A stretch of DNA of 64,000 bases from Bremerella sp. JC817 (lineage in GTDB: Bacteria; Planctomycetota; Planctomycetia; Pirellulales; Pirellulaceae). Location of the stretch: assembly GCF_040718835.1 (NCBI RefSeq), contig NZ_JBFEFG010000267.1, positions 634,877 through 698,876 of the forward strand, in the 5' to 3' direction. Position numbers and translations under genes: made by a program. Within the stretch, counting starts at the first letter, position 1, and every line of letters begins with the position of its first letter. The notes below the pieces were generated by a model. The model ran no database searches. It saw only the letters and a list, made by a program, of their open reading frames with translations, and had not been told where the DNA came from. Below, one piece after another: positions 37,861 to 47,622 of the stretch.

Positions 37861-38048
37861 GAACTAGGTTCTCGTCGCAAGGGACCTAAGCGCAGACGCG
37901 AAGGTTGTCGGGCATTGCCACTTGCGAGTCAACCTCAGGTTGCCGCCCCATGACAGATTGCGTCCAGGTCGTTTATTCTATCGGTTGCTGCGGCAACTTA
38001 AAAATGTCCAGCCGAAACTTACCCTCGCAGCCGGTGATAGCAACGACG

Positions 38049-38519
38049 ATGAAATACTGGTTAATGAAAACGGAGCCCGATTCGTATTCGATCGACGATC
38101 TGGCCAAAGAAAAGAAAAAGACGACCTTCTGGTCCGGTGTCCGCAACTACCAGGCCCGTAACTTCATGCGAGACGACATGAAAAACGGCGACCTGGTGCT
38201 GTTCTATCACTCGAACGCCGATCCACCGTCGATCGTGGGCGTGGCCGAAGTGGTGAAGGAATCGTATCCCGATTTCACCTCGTGGGATGAAAACGATCAC
38301 CACTACGATCCCAAGAGCACCCCTGACAACCCGCGCTGGTTCATGGTCGATATCAAGCTGAAGAAAAAGTTTCCCGAAGCACTTGGACGCCCGCAATTGG
38401 CAGACGTCACAGCGTTGTCCGGCATGGAACTGATGCGTAAAGGTTCGCGTCTCTCGGTTCAGCCAGTGACCAAGAAGGAATTCGATGTCATCCTGAAACT
38501 GGCGAGCGTGACGCTTTAG
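38049..38519 (+). CDS. EVE-domain protein
   Basis: The 156-residue protein from ATG 38049 is a single EVE (PUA-like) domain: '[19 protein letters not shown]', '[29 protein letters not shown]', '[10 protein letters not shown]' and '[13 protein letters not shown]'. EVE domains bind modified bases, for example 5-methylcytosine derivatives in DNA or RNA. No methyltransferase or restriction gene is near it. Its stop overlaps the stop of the convergent dehydrogenase gene in TTAG. Confidence 0.9.
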   Translation: MKYWLMKTEPDSYSIDDLAKEKKKTTFWSGVRNYQARNFMRDDMKNGDLVLFYHSNADPPSIVGVAEVVKESYPDFTSWDENDHHYDPKSTPDNPRWFMVDIKLKKKFPEALGRPQLADVTALSGMELMRKGSRLSVQPVTKKEFDVILKLASVTL

Positions 38520-39511
38520 TCCACTTTCACCTGGTTGGTCAGTGGCTGGCCGGCATCAAACTGTTTCAGGTTGTCGACGGTAACCTCGGCGATCGCTTGC
38601 AAGGCGTTCTGCGTGAAGAAGCCTTGATGCCCGGTCACCAGCACATTGGGGAAGGTCATCAAGCGGGCGAAGACATCGTCCTGGATGACCGTTTCCGATT
38701 TGTCCTCGAAGAACAGGTCGGCCTCTTCTTCATAGACATCGATCCCCAAGGAACCGATCTGGCCGTTCTTCAAACCTTGAATGGCGGCTCGGGTATCGAT
38801 CAAACCACCACGGCTGGTGTTGATCACCATCGCTCCAGGTTTCAGCTTTCCAATCGCCTTGTCGTCGATTAAATGACGCGTCGCTGGCAACAGCGGACAG
38901 TGAAGCGAGATGATATCGGACTTGGCGAGAAGCTCGTCCAGTGGAACGTATTGAACCCCCAGGGCCACGCAATCGTCGGCGGGCTTCACATCGTAAGCCA
39001 GCAACTCGCAGCCGAAACCATGCATGATCCGGGCAAACAGCTGCCCGATCTTGCCGGTACCGATCACCCCCACGGTCTTGCCATTGAGATCGAAGCCCAG
39101 CAGGCCGCTCAACGAGAAATCTCCTTCGCGGATTCGGTTGTAAGCCTTGTGGTACTTTCGGTTCAGCGTCAGGATAAGGCCGATGGCATGTTCGGCGACC
39201 GCATAAGGACTGTACGCTGGCACGCGAGCGACCTGAATTCCCAGTTCGTGGGCCTTCGGTAAGTCGACGTTGTTGTAGCCAGCACATCGCATGGCGATCA
39301 TGCGCGTCTTGCCGGCGGCCAACACTTCCAGCACATCGGACGAGATCTCGTCGTTGACGAAGCAGCAGATCGCCTGAAAGGGATGGGCGAGCGGGGCGGT
39401 CGTCTCGGTCAGCCGAGGCTCAATAAAATGCCATCGGATCGCCGCCCCTTCGGCAGCCGATTCCAGGAATTTTCGGTCGTACGATTTGGTTCCAAAGACA
39501 GCGACATCCAT
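38516..39511 (-). CDS. D-2-hydroxyacid dehydrogenase (LdhA-type)
   Basis: The 331-residue protein belongs to the D-lactate dehydrogenase type. The NAD fold is '[19 protein letters not shown]'; catalytic positions lie in '[13 protein letters not shown]' (Arg), '[19 protein letters not shown]' (Glu region) and '[15 protein letters not shown]' (His). The 'YEEE..LFFED' segment is typical of D-lactate dehydrogenases, which reduce pyruvate to D-lactate. It is convergent with the EVE gene, with overlapping stop codons, and divergent from the HAD gene. Confidence 0.9.
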   Translation of the reverse strand: MDVAVFGTKSYDRKFLESAAEGAAIRWHFIEPRLTETTAPLAHPFQAICCFVNDEISSDVLEVLAAGKTRMIAMRCAGYNNVDLPKAHELGIQVARVPAYSPYAVAEHAIGLILTLNRKYHKAYNRIREGDFSLSGLLGFDLNGKTVGVIGTGKIGQLFARIMHGFGCELLAYDVKPADDCVALGVQYVPLDELLAKSDIISLHCPLLPATRHLIDDKAIGKLKPGAMVINTSRGGLIDTRAAIQGLKNGQIGSLGIDVYEEEADLFFEDKSETVIQDDVFARLMTFPNVLVTGHQGFFTQNALQAIAEVTVDNLKQFDAGQPLTNQVKVD

Positions 39512-39543
39512 CGTTATTTACTTTCTGTTTCGCGTAGGCACCC

Positions 39544-40161
39544 ATGACCGCACTGGCACATCTCAAAGGCATCATCTTCGACATGGACGGAACCTTGGTC
39601 GATTCCGGCCTCGATTTTGCCGCCATGCGATCGGAAATGGGGCTCAAGGCTGGCATTCCCATCTTAGAGCAATTGGTCGAGTTGCCCCAAGACGAACGAC
39701 GCCGCAAGGAAGAAATACTGCATCGCCACGAAATGGCCGGGGCCGATCGGGCCTCGTTGATCGATGGCGCGGATCGGCTGCTGGAAGCCCTCGCTCGGGA
39801 AGGTCGCCCGATGGCGATTGTCACGCGTAACAGCACCCCGACCACCGAGCACACGCTGAAACGGCTGGAGATCGGGCATTACTTCGACATCGTGATATGC
39901 CGAGAGGATGGTCCCCATAAGCCTGATCCTTGGGCGATCAAAGAAATCTGTCGCCGCTGGCAGATGGAAGTGGACGAGGTCGTGATGGTGGGGGATTACT
40001 TGCTGGACCTGCTCTCGGCCCAGAATGCCGGTTGCCCTAGTGTTCTTTTCACTGAAGGCAAGCCGCCCGAGGATGTCGAAGGGGCTGATATCGCTACGCA
40101 TATCGCAACCCATTTTGACCAGCTGTACCATTTGCTAGCCCCAGTCGAAGATTCGATCTAG
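39544..40161 (+). CDS. HAD-superfamily hydrolase (phosphoglycolate-phosphatase-like)
   Basis: The 205-residue protein has HAD motif I 'IIFDMDGTLVDSG' (D13 nucleophile, D15), motif II 'IVTRNSTP', motif III 'HKPDP' and motif IV 'MVGDYLLDLLSAQNAG'. The small helical cap fits the Gph/YqaB group that act on small phosphosugars or phosphoglycolate. It starts 32 nt from the divergent dehydrogenase start. Substrate not known; a glucosyl-3-phosphoglycerate phosphatase role is not supported by position. Confidence 0.85.
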   Translation: MTALAHLKGIIFDMDGTLVDSGLDFAAMRSEMGLKAGIPILEQLVELPQDERRRKEEILHRHEMAGADRASLIDGADRLLEALAREGRPMAIVTRNSTPTTEHTLKRLEIGHYFDIVICREDGPHKPDPWAIKEICRRWQMEVDEVVMVGDYLLDLLSAQNAGCPSVLFTEGKPPEDVEGADIATHIATHFDQLYHLLAPVEDSI

Positions 40162-40256
40162 GTCCCTTGCTGGCGATTTGTTACGATCCGGGCTCGTATC
40201 TCCAAAGGCTGGCTCGACCAGCCCTCATTGGCCCCCCTCGTAAGCGGAAATCCTCG

Positions 40257-41306
40257 ATGAAGAATGGACTCTTCCTCGCGGCGTGCATGGTCTTTACAGG
40301 CCTGGTCAGCAACGTCGGCTTCGCCCAAGCCCCGAACAACTACGGTCAGCCTCTTGGCATGGCTCAGAATGGCCAGCAGCAACAAGCTCGGCCACAGCCT
40401 GGCATGGTGGTTGGTGCCGCAGGTGCCGGTCAGCCTCAGATGATGCCGGCTCCGTTCCAGATCAACGCCCAGGAAGAACAATACATCGATGGAATCCTGG
40501 CCTACTGGGAATTCCGCAGCAGTAAGGTGCATCATTACGAAGCCAACTTCAAACGCTGGGAATACGACTCGGTCTTTGGTCCGCCGAACAAAGACACCTT
40601 CAAAAGCATCAGCGAAGGGGTCGTGAAGTACGAAAAGCCAGACAAAGGCCTGTTCCAGGTCACTTCGATCAAGCATTACGCCGCCCCGAAAGATGGCCAG
40701 CCAGCCGATTACGTCCTGCGTCCAGCGGAAGTGAACGAGCACTGGGTCTGCGATGGCAAGTCGATCTTCGAGTTCGATGTGCCTGCCAAGCAACTCAAAA
40801 TCTGGCCGATCCCACCAGAACAGCAAGGCCAGGCGATCACCAACGGTCCGCTGCCATTCCTGTTCGGTGCGAAGAAGGACGAAATCAAGTCGCGGTTCTA
40901 CCTGCGGGTTTCGCCTCATCAGACCAACAATCCAAACGAATACTGGCTGGAAGCCTGGCCCAAGCGTGCCCAAGACGCGGCCGACTATCGCTACATTTCG
41001 ATCTTGATCGACCGGGCCGAGTTCCTGCCGTTCGCCATCGAAGTGTTCGACCGGAACTACAACCCAGACGCTCAGCCGCCGAACATGCCGAACTACTCGC
41101 GTACCGTTTACATGTTCGACAATCGTAAGACCTACGAAGAAGGTGGAATTTCGGACAATCTGCGACAGATGTTCTCGCGATCGTTCTACCAGCCTCAACT
41201 GCCAAGTGGCTGGCAACGAGTCGTTCAGCAGACTGGCGGCGGGATGGCTCAGCCCGGCCAGGTTCCGGCCAACGCGGTCCGTCCAGGCCAAGGAATGCCT
41301 CGCTAG
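40257..41306 (+). CDS. Secreted planctomycete-specific protein (TIGR03009-like)
   Basis: The 349-residue protein from ATG 40257 has a signal peptide ('MKNGLFLAACMVFTGLVSNVGFAQ'), a Gln/Pro/Gly/Met-rich linker (residues 25-70), then a domain with 'VHHYEANFKRWEYDSVFG', 'GVVKYEKPDKGLFQV', 'EHWVCDGKSIFEFD' and 'NNPNEYWLEAWP', which resembles the LolA-like fold found in a family restricted to planctomycetes. It may be a periplasmic lipid- or lipoprotein-handling factor. The Gly/Pro-rich C-tail is probably disordered. Terminated by a strong hairpin. Confidence 0.75.
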   Translation: MKNGLFLAACMVFTGLVSNVGFAQAPNNYGQPLGMAQNGQQQQARPQPGMVVGAAGAGQPQMMPAPFQINAQEEQYIDGILAYWEFRSSKVHHYEANFKRWEYDSVFGPPNKDTFKSISEGVVKYEKPDKGLFQVTSIKHYAAPKDGQPADYVLRPAEVNEHWVCDGKSIFEFDVPAKQLKIWPIPPEQQGQAITNGPLPFLFGAKKDEIKSRFYLRVSPHQTNNPNEYWLEAWPKRAQDAADYRYISILIDRAEFLPFAIEVFDRNYNPDAQPPNMPNYSRTVYMFDNRKTYEEGGISDNLRQMFSRSFYQPQLPSGWQRVVQQTGGGMAQPGQVPANAVRPGQGMPR

Positions 41307-41342
41307 TCGAGATTCCGCCTAAACCTCCTCGATTCGCTTAAT

Positions 41343-41390
41343 ATCCACCTTCTCGATTCTTTCATGAATCGGGACGGTGGATTTTCTTTT
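41343..41390 (+). terminator. Rho-independent terminator
   Basis: Long stem ATCCACC...CGATTC / GAATCG...GGTGGAT with loop TTTCAT, followed by TTTTCTTTT. Confidence 0.85.
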
Positions 41391-41478
41391 GCCCCCATTC
41401 GCTACGCGCTATAATTCAGTGACTCGAAAATATCGACGCGTCACCATGCGTTCGTTTCCAACGTAGATAGGTCCCTGA

Positions 41479-43671
41479 ATGTTGAGAGCTCGCGGCACCT
41501 GGATCTGGCGAGCAGAGGCCATTCTGCTGGCGATTCTCGCTTTTCTTTACCCCTCGGTGGGACTGTCTCAGCAAGACGGCGCACCGGCTGCGGGAGAGGT
41601 TCAGGCAAACGAAGCCGCCCCAAAGCTCACCGGCGTCCGTCTTCGAGTTCCGTTGCCCATCAAGGGGACGGTCGATACGGACGTCAAGCAAAGCCTGCAA
41701 AAGCTCCTCTCGCGGCTGACTGACAAAGATCCTCGTCCGGTCGTCATTCTGGAACTGGAAGGCAAGCCGAACGGCCAGACGCGCGGCAGCGAGTTTGAAC
41801 GCAGCCTGGCACTGGCCCGCTTTCTGACCTCGAAAGAAGCAACCCGCCTGAAGACGGTCGCCTTTTTGAAAGGGCCAATCGAAGGGCACGCGGTTTTGAT
41901 CCCTCTGGCGTGCGAACAGATTGTGATGCACCCCGATGCCCAGCTCGGCAATGCCGGCATCGACGAGCCGATCATTTCCGACACCATGCGACGAGCCTAT
42001 CAAGAGATCGCCGGCTTCCGGTGTGTCCTTCCGCCAGAACTCGCACTCGGCATGCTCGACCCGGCGCTCGAAATCTATCGCGTCAACGGTCGCCGCTTCG
42101 TCGATGGTACCGAGTACGCTCGCATGAAGGCCGATGGCGAGGTTGCGACTTCCGACAAGCTGAATGCCCAAGGTCAGCTTCTGCTGCTGACTGCCAATCA
42201 GTTGCGACAAGACTTGCAGTTGATCAGCCATGTGACCGAAGACACCCGGCAACTTGCCACGCTACTGGGGATTCCCGAAAACCAACTGACGCAAGACATC
42301 GCCTTGGATCGTGAATGGAAGGCGGCTCAATTCCGAATGGATGGCGAGATCTCCAACCGCATGGTTCAGCGAACTGCCCTCTCGATTCAAGACGCCGTCA
42401 GCCAAGGCACGAACTTCGTACTGATCGACCTGAAATCGCCTGGCGGTGATCCGGTTGCCTGCGAGAACATGATCAACTTCCTGCTGGGTCTGCCCGACTC
42501 GGTTCATACGGTGGCCTTGATCACCGACGAAGCGACCTCGAACGCCTCATTGATCGCCATGGCCTGCGACGAGATCGCCATCGCTCCCAACGCTTCGCTG
42601 GGGGGCCCTGGTAGCTATGCCTACACAGACCAGGGAAGACGCGACCTCGAGAAATACCTGGCAACGATCTCGCCAGAGGCAGGCCGATCGTGGTCGGTTT
42701 GGGGGGCGATGAACGATCCGAACTTGGAAGTGTTCCGTTACCAACGTCCCGGAACGACGCTAACCAAGTACCTGAGCGTGGCTGAGGCGGAAAAGCTGCC
42801 CAATGCCGATCAATGGCAGCAAGGGGAACTCATCACCCAGGCAGGCATCCCGTTGCAATTAACCGGCAAGCAAGCGCTCGATTGGAGCATCGCCGACTCC
42901 GATGCTTCCAGCATTACCGACATTACGCGCAGGTATGGTCTGCCGGACGAACTCGAAGAACCGAAGCAGAATTGGGCTCATCAATTCGTCGAGATCCTGG
43001 CGAGCCCGAGCCTCGCGTTCTTCTGCTTGTTCATTGGCGTGATCGCCATGATCAGCGAGTTCAAGGCCCCGGGCATTGGTGTCCCTGGGTTCGTGGCTGC
43101 TTTGTGCTTCGGCTTGTTTTTCTGGAGCCGTTTCCTCAACGGAACCGCAGGCTGGCTGGAAGCGATGCTGTTTGTCGGCGGGATCGTCTTCATCTTGATG
43201 GAAGTGCTCGTCCTACCCGGCTTCGGCATCTTTGGCCTCGGGGGTGGTTTGATGGTGATCACGGCGGTCGTTTTGGCGATGCAGACTTTCATCTGGCCGA
43301 CCACCGATTACGAACTGGAACAAGTTCCTTATTCGCTGGCGAGCATCCTGGTGCTGTTCTCCGCGTTCATAGCGGCATTAGTCTTTGCGAAACATATTCT
43401 GCCGAGAACGCCGTACCTGAACGAATCGATCCTGGAGGCTCCTGACGAAGAGACCATGGAAGAAATTCGACGACGCGAAACGATCGTCGATTTAACGCAC
43501 TTGATCGGCACCACCGGTCAGGCCGTGACGATGCTTCGACCGGGCGGAAAAGCAAAGATCGGGCACGAGATCGTCAATGTGACCTCCGATGGCGACGTCA
43601 TCCAGCCTGGCGACAAGGTGGAAGTTGTCGAAGTCCGTGGCAACTATGCGATTGTCCGACGAAAAGTGTAA
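41479..43671 (+). CDS. Long NfeD protein with two ClpP-like domains
   Basis: The 730-residue membrane protein begins with a signal or anchor segment. Two successive ClpP/SppA-fold domains follow: the first about residues 50-235 ('GPIEGHAVLIPLACEQIVMHPDAQLG'), the second about 270-480 ('LKSPGGDPVACENMINFLL', 'SNASLIAMACDEIAIAPNASLGGPG'). The second keeps the better Ser site ('SNAS'); in the first the Ser position is 'GHAV', so it is probably inactive. About five membrane helices lie near 510-640, and the C-terminal ~70 residues form the NfeD OB-fold ('LIGTTGQAVTMLRPGGKAKI', 'VEVVEVRGNYAIV'). First gene of an operon with a short NfeD and FloA. Confidence 0.85.
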   Translation: MLRARGTWIWRAEAILLAILAFLYPSVGLSQQDGAPAAGEVQANEAAPKLTGVRLRVPLPIKGTVDTDVKQSLQKLLSRLTDKDPRPVVILELEGKPNGQTRGSEFERSLALARFLTSKEATRLKTVAFLKGPIEGHAVLIPLACEQIVMHPDAQLGNAGIDEPIISDTMRRAYQEIAGFRCVLPPELALGMLDPALEIYRVNGRRFVDGTEYARMKADGEVATSDKLNAQGQLLLLTANQLRQDLQLISHVTEDTRQLATLLGIPENQLTQDIALDREWKAAQFRMDGEISNRMVQRTALSIQDAVSQGTNFVLIDLKSPGGDPVACENMINFLLGLPDSVHTVALITDEATSNASLIAMACDEIAIAPNASLGGPGSYAYTDQGRRDLEKYLATISPEAGRSWSVWGAMNDPNLEVFRYQRPGTTLTKYLSVAEAEKLPNADQWQQGELITQAGIPLQLTGKQALDWSIADSDASSITDITRRYGLPDELEEPKQNWAHQFVEILASPSLAFFCLFIGVIAMISEFKAPGIGVPGFVAALCFGLFFWSRFLNGTAGWLEAMLFVGGIVFILMEVLVLPGFGIFGLGGGLMVITAVVLAMQTFIWPTTDYELEQVPYSLASILVLFSAFIAALVFAKHILPRTPYLNESILEAPDEETMEEIRRRETIVDLTHLIGTTGQAVTMLRPGGKAKIGHEIVNVTSDGDVIQPGDKVEVVEVRGNYAIVRRKV

Positions 43672-43698
43672 CGACCAGAACCTCGACAGGGAGCGACC

Positions 43699-44277
43699 AT
43701 GTCACCCGAAATGATCGCCGTGCTGCTGCTTCTGGCCGGCTTTGGACTGCTGTTTCTCGAAATCTTGCTGCCAACCGCTGGGGTCCTGGGCTTTCTGGCG
43801 GCGGTCATGCTGATCTCTTCGGTCACCTATGGCTTCATGAAGTGCAGCTTCGGCATGGGGACGGCGCTGCTGGTCATCGCGGTTGGGATCGTCCCTTTCG
43901 TGATTGCCCTGGCGGTGAAGGTTTGGCCTCACACGCCAATTGGAAAAATGATCTTGCTCGATTCCGCCACCGACGAAATTGCTCATTCCAATAAGAACTC
44001 CCTCGTTGAACTCGTGGGTCGGCAAGGGATCGCGCAAAGTCGCTTGCTGCCTGGGGGCGTTGCCGAGATCGATGGTCGCCGCTGGGACGTCGTGATCATC
44101 GGGCCTGTCGCGGATCAGGGTGATTTGATCGAAGTGGTGGAAGTCGAAGGGAACCGAATTATGGTTTCCCGAGTCGACGACGACGCGGCCGAGCCAGAAA
44201 AACCAGTCGTCGAAGAGACAACCGAGTCGCTATCCTCCCGCAACGACGCGATCTTCGAAGATGACCCCTTTGCTTGA
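43699..44277 (+). CDS. Short NfeD-family membrane protein
   Basis: The 192-residue protein has three hydrophobic segments ('AVLLLLAGFGLLFLEILLP', 'GFLAAVMLISSVTYGF', 'ALLVIAVGIVPFVIALAV') and a soluble OB-fold (about 100-165: 'LVGRQGIAQSRLLPGGVAEIDGRRWDVV', 'LIEVVEVEGNRIMV'). The acidic C-tail is probably disordered. NfeD proteins partner flotillin-like scaffolds in membrane microdomains. It begins 27 nt after the long NfeD gene and precedes floA. Confidence 0.85.
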   Translation: MSPEMIAVLLLLAGFGLLFLEILLPTAGVLGFLAAVMLISSVTYGFMKCSFGMGTALLVIAVGIVPFVIALAVKVWPHTPIGKMILLDSATDEIAHSNKNSLVELVGRQGIAQSRLLPGGVAEIDGRRWDVVIIGPVADQGDLIEVVEVEGNRIMVSRVDDDAAEPEKPVVEETTESLSSRNDAIFEDDPFA

Positions 44278-44349
44278 CTTTCGCGGTCAGAATGGCATAA
44301 CAAGTGACTGATATCCGACCTTACGCCCCTCGGTAGATTGACCCACACG

Positions 44350-45411
44350 ATGCACATCCTCGAAAACATGCCACTTCTGGCCGGCTGGTGGAACAACGTG
44401 ATCATCTTCGGGCTGCTCGCGCTCGGGCTGTTCATGTTGCTGATGATCGGCATCATGGCGTTTTATTTCCGGCTTTGGATCCAGTCGATCTGGACCGGTG
44501 CCGGAATCACGATCCTCGATCTGATCGGGATGTCGTTCCGAAACGTGAATGCCAAAATGATCGTTCGCGGCAAGATCATGGCCGTTCAAGCTGGCCTGGG
44601 CGATTCGTCCGGCATCACCAGCAAAGCACTCGAAGCCCACTACCTGGCCGGGGGCAATGTGCCGCAGGTCATCAAAGCGATGATCGCGGCCAACAAAGCG
44701 AAGACGATTCAGCTCACCTTCCGCGAAGCCACCGCCATCGATCTCGCCGGTCGCGATGTGCTGGAAGCGGTTCAAACGAGTGTCTATCCCAAGGTGATCG
44801 ACTGCCCACCTCGTAACGCGAAGAAGACTTCGCTCGATGCGATGGCGAAGAATGGCATCCAGTTGAAGGTGAAGGCACGCGTTACGGTTCGGGCCAACCT
44901 GCAGAAGCTGATTGGTGGTGCCACTGAAGAAACGATTATTGGTCGCGTCGGTGAAGGGATCGTTAGCGCGATCGGTTCGGCGGCGACCCACTCGGAAGTG
45001 CTCGAAAACCCGGACATGATTTCTCGCGCGGTGCTTTCGCGACGCCTCGATGCCAACACGGCTTTCGAGATCGTTTCGATCGACATCGCCGACATCGACG
45101 TGGGCGAGAACATTGGTGCTCGTCTGCAGGCCGATCAAGCGGAAGCGGACACCCAGGTCGCCCGAGCTCGTGCGGAAGGTCGCCGAGCAATGGCCGTTGC
45201 GGAAGAACGCGAGAACCTGGCCGAGATCGAGAATGCCCGTTCGATGCTGGTCGATGCCGAAGCGGAAGTCCCCAAGGCAATCGCCGAAGCCTTCCAAACC
45301 GGTCGTTTGAGCATCATGGACTACTACTCGCTGAGAAACGTCCAGGCCGACACGGACATGCGAAAGTCGATCGCCATGTCGAGCGGCGGTTCGACGAACT
45401 CGAATAAGTAA
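44350..45411 (+). CDS. floA: Flotillin-like protein FloA
   Basis: The 353-residue protein (ATG 44350; TTG 44338 is possible) has an N-terminal membrane segment ('[24 protein letters not shown]'), the FloA/YqfA core ('[36 protein letters not shown]', '[33 protein letters not shown]') and a coiled-coil tail of Ala-Glu repeats ('AQ.EAD', '[15 protein letters not shown]') plus the C-terminal helix. FloA forms lipid-raft-like scaffolds in bacterial membranes. Its NfeD neighbours are the expected operon partners. Confidence 0.95.
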   Translation: MHILENMPLLAGWWNNVIIFGLLALGLFMLLMIGIMAFYFRLWIQSIWTGAGITILDLIGMSFRNVNAKMIVRGKIMAVQAGLGDSSGITSKALEAHYLAGGNVPQVIKAMIAANKAKTIQLTFREATAIDLAGRDVLEAVQTSVYPKVIDCPPRNAKKTSLDAMAKNGIQLKVKARVTVRANLQKLIGGATEETIIGRVGEGIVSAIGSAATHSEVLENPDMISRAVLSRRLDANTAFEIVSIDIADIDVGENIGARLQADQAEADTQVARARAEGRRAMAVAEERENLAEIENARSMLVDAEAEVPKAIAEAFQTGRLSIMDYYSLRNVQADTDMRKSIAMSSGGSTNSNK

Positions 45412-45434
45412 ACACCACATACCGGGATCCGATT

Positions 45435-46007
45435 GTGGGATTTTGGAATCTGATAGCCGAAGCGAACGCGATCGAACTGCTGATTCGAGTTGGTGTCGTC
45501 GTGCTGTTTATCTTCGGACCTTATCTCTTGAAGTTTCTAGGAGGACAAGCCGTGCAGGACGACCGAGGGAACCCCGGACGACGTAAGCGCGAACCTCAGT
45601 CCGATCTGGAACGCGAGATCGCCGAGTTTCTCGCTCAAAGCCGCGGTGGCGGTTCACCGGCCTATGCTCCGGCGACTTCCGCTGACGATGAAGACGACGA
45701 CATCGTCCCGGCCCAGACAGCTCACGAATCGTTACGCGATCACCATTTGGAGTCGACGCTGGAAAGCCAAGCCGCGCCGCCGACTGCTCCGGCGAAGCCT
45801 GTGTCCACCAGCGACCAGCCTTATCACGTGCACGAGTCGGAACAAGCGAATACTCCGGAAATCTTTAGCTACGATGAATCAGACCCGAAGCCAGCCGGCC
45901 AGAACGCCGGGGCTTCGATTGCAGCCATGTTCCGCGATCCGACTCAGGTCCGCAACGCGTTCATCTTAGGTGAAATCATGGCTCGCCCCAAAATTCCGCG
46001 TCGCTAA
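45435..46007 (+). CDS. Membrane-anchored protein with long acidic tail
   Basis: The 190-residue protein has GTG 45435 as start. After one N-terminal membrane helix ('LLIRVGVVVLFIFGPYLLKFL') it is hydrophilic, rich in Asp, Glu, Ser, Pro and Ala, and probably disordered; only the end ('AMFRDPTQVRNAFILGEIMARPKIPRR') is ordered-looking. That C-terminal motif recurs in planctomycete proteins downstream of floA, so it may be a conserved partner of the microdomain operon. The function is not known. Confidence 0.65.
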   Translation: MGFWNLIAEANAIELLIRVGVVVLFIFGPYLLKFLGGQAVQDDRGNPGRRKREPQSDLEREIAEFLAQSRGGGSPAYAPATSADDEDDDIVPAQTAHESLRDHHLESTLESQAAPPTAPAKPVSTSDQPYHVHESEQANTPEIFSYDESDPKPAGQNAGASIAAMFRDPTQVRNAFILGEIMARPKIPRR

Positions 46008-46089
46008 CGCTGGCCCACCGCTCGCGTCTCTTCTTCTATTTATTCGCGGATGATCCCCAAGCGGATCGATCTCGCGGCTCTTCCTTTGC

Positions 46090-47022
46090 ATGAAAGACCA
46101 CTCCATGGCAGCCCCCACGATTGTTCCCGGAAAAACCAAGATCGGCTGGATCGGTACCGGCGTCATGGGCAGCAGCATGTGTGGCCACTTGATCGAGAAA
46201 GGCTTCGCGGCCACGGTCTACAATCGCACGCAATCCAAGGCCCAAGGCTTACTCGACAAGGGAGCCGCCTGGGCCGACACCCCAAAGCAAGTGGCCGAGG
46301 CCAGCGACGTTGTCTTTACCATCGTTGGTTTCCCGTCCGATGTCCGCGAAGTAATCCAGGGGGAAGAGGGTGTCCTGGCCGGCAGCAAGCCTGGCAACGT
46401 GATCGTCGACATGACCACCAGCGAGCCTTCGCTGGCAATCGAGATCGCCGAGACGGCTGCCAAGCAGGATGTGTTCAGCGTTGACGCCCCCGTTTCCGGC
46501 GGCGATATCGGCGCTAAGGAAGCCCGGCTGTCGATCATGATCGGTGGCGACGAAGCAGTGGTTTCCTCGCTGCAGCCATGCTGGGAAGCGATGGGCAAAA
46601 CGATCGTCCGTCAGGGCGGTCCCGGGGCAGGGCAGCACACCAAGATGGTCAATCAAACGCTGATCGCCACCGGCATGATCGGTGTCTGCGAAGCGCTGCT
46701 GTATGGTTACAAGGCGGGTCTCGACCTGAAAACAGTCATGCAGAGTGTCGCATCCGGTGCCGCAGGAAGCTGGTCGCTCTCCAACCTGGGGCCACGCATC
46801 ATCAACAACAACTTCGATCCAGGCTTCTTCGTCGAGCACTTCATCAAAGACATGGGCATCGCCTTGTCGGAAGCTCGCAAGATGGGAATTGCCTTGCCAG
46901 GCCTGGCATTGGGCGAACAGCTTTATCAGGCCGTGAAAGCCCAAGGGCACGGTCGTCAGGGAACGCACGCGTTGCAATTGGCTTTGAGTCAATTGAACAA
47001 CATCGACTGGACTAAGCGGTAA
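46090..47022 (+). CDS. 3-hydroxyisobutyrate/beta-hydroxyacid dehydrogenase
   Basis: The protein is 310 residues from ATG 46090, or 305 from ATG 46105; no ribosome site settles it. The NAD(P) fold is '[22 protein letters not shown]', the substrate loop '[22 protein letters not shown]', and the catalytic Lys lies in '[18 protein letters not shown]'. The family includes 3-hydroxyisobutyrate, tartronate semialdehyde and glyoxylate/succinic semialdehyde reductases; which of these is not decidable. It is downstream of the floA operon but probably has its own promoter. Confidence 0.9.
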   Translation: MKDHSMAAPTIVPGKTKIGWIGTGVMGSSMCGHLIEKGFAATVYNRTQSKAQGLLDKGAAWADTPKQVAEASDVVFTIVGFPSDVREVIQGEEGVLAGSKPGNVIVDMTTSEPSLAIEIAETAAKQDVFSVDAPVSGGDIGAKEARLSIMIGGDEAVVSSLQPCWEAMGKTIVRQGGPGAGQHTKMVNQTLIATGMIGVCEALLYGYKAGLDLKTVMQSVASGAAGSWSLSNLGPRIINNNFDPGFFVEHFIKDMGIALSEARKMGIALPGLALGEQLYQAVKAQGHGRQGTHALQLALSQLNNIDWTKR

Positions 47023-47187
47023 TCCGTTTTCGGATCAGGCCGAGTCTTCCGGTTATTCCACGCACCCCGCTACAAAACGTGGTCTTTTCGCAACCGATGC
47101 GTTTTGACAACACGCGTTTATGAGGCAGGCTTCTGATAGCCAGATCTTTTTGTCGCCAACAGGGCGACGCGCAAGCAGGGGCAGGAA

Positions 47188-47616
47188 ATGATTGCGGATG
47201 CTATTCCCGAATTAGAGCAGTGCGCGGAAATGGAGTGCCGAGGTGAGGTGCTCATCTGCGACGACGAACCCGATATCTGTGAAGCGCTCGCGCACTTCGT
47301 ACAGAAGCGAGGCTTCGATCCGATCGTCACCCACAAAGGTGGCGAGTGCGTTCGTCTGGCGCTGAAACAACGCCCAGCTGCAATCTTGCTGGACGTGAAT
47401 TTGCCGGACGTGTGCGGCTTGGATGTCTGCTCGCAGTTGGCCGACGACGACGAAACCAGCGAGATCCCGATCATCATCCTGAGTGCCAACGGCAACGAAG
47501 GAACGATCCGTGACATTCGCCGTAGCGGAGCTCGGTTCTATGTTCGCAAGCCGTACGATCCTAACACGGTGATGACGATTCTCGAGCAAGCGATTCAAGA
47601 CTCGCAGAGCTGGTAA
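47188..47616 (+). CDS. Single-domain response regulator (receiver domain)
   Basis: The 142-residue protein is only a CheY-like receiver. Acidic pocket 'VLICDDEPDI', phosphoryl-acceptor Asp in 'AILLDVNLPDVCG', Thr/Ser position in 'IIILSANG' and the invariant Lys in 'FYVRKPYDPNTV' are all present, so it should be phosphorylated. There is no output domain and no histidine kinase nearby; it may act by binding a partner protein. GGAA lies before ATG 47188. It is convergent with the PQQ-like gene 6 nt away. Confidence 0.92.
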   Translation: MIADAIPELEQCAEMECRGEVLICDDEPDICEALAHFVQKRGFDPIVTHKGGECVRLALKQRPAAILLDVNLPDVCGLDVCSQLADDDETSEIPIIILSANGNEGTIRDIRRSGARFYVRKPYDPNTVMTILEQAIQDSQSW

Positions 47617-47622
47617 GCTGCG

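Noticed and set aside
40158..41291. 377-residue open frame antisense to the TIGR03009-like gene
   Set aside because: Shadow frame; the forward gene has a signal peptide and terminator.
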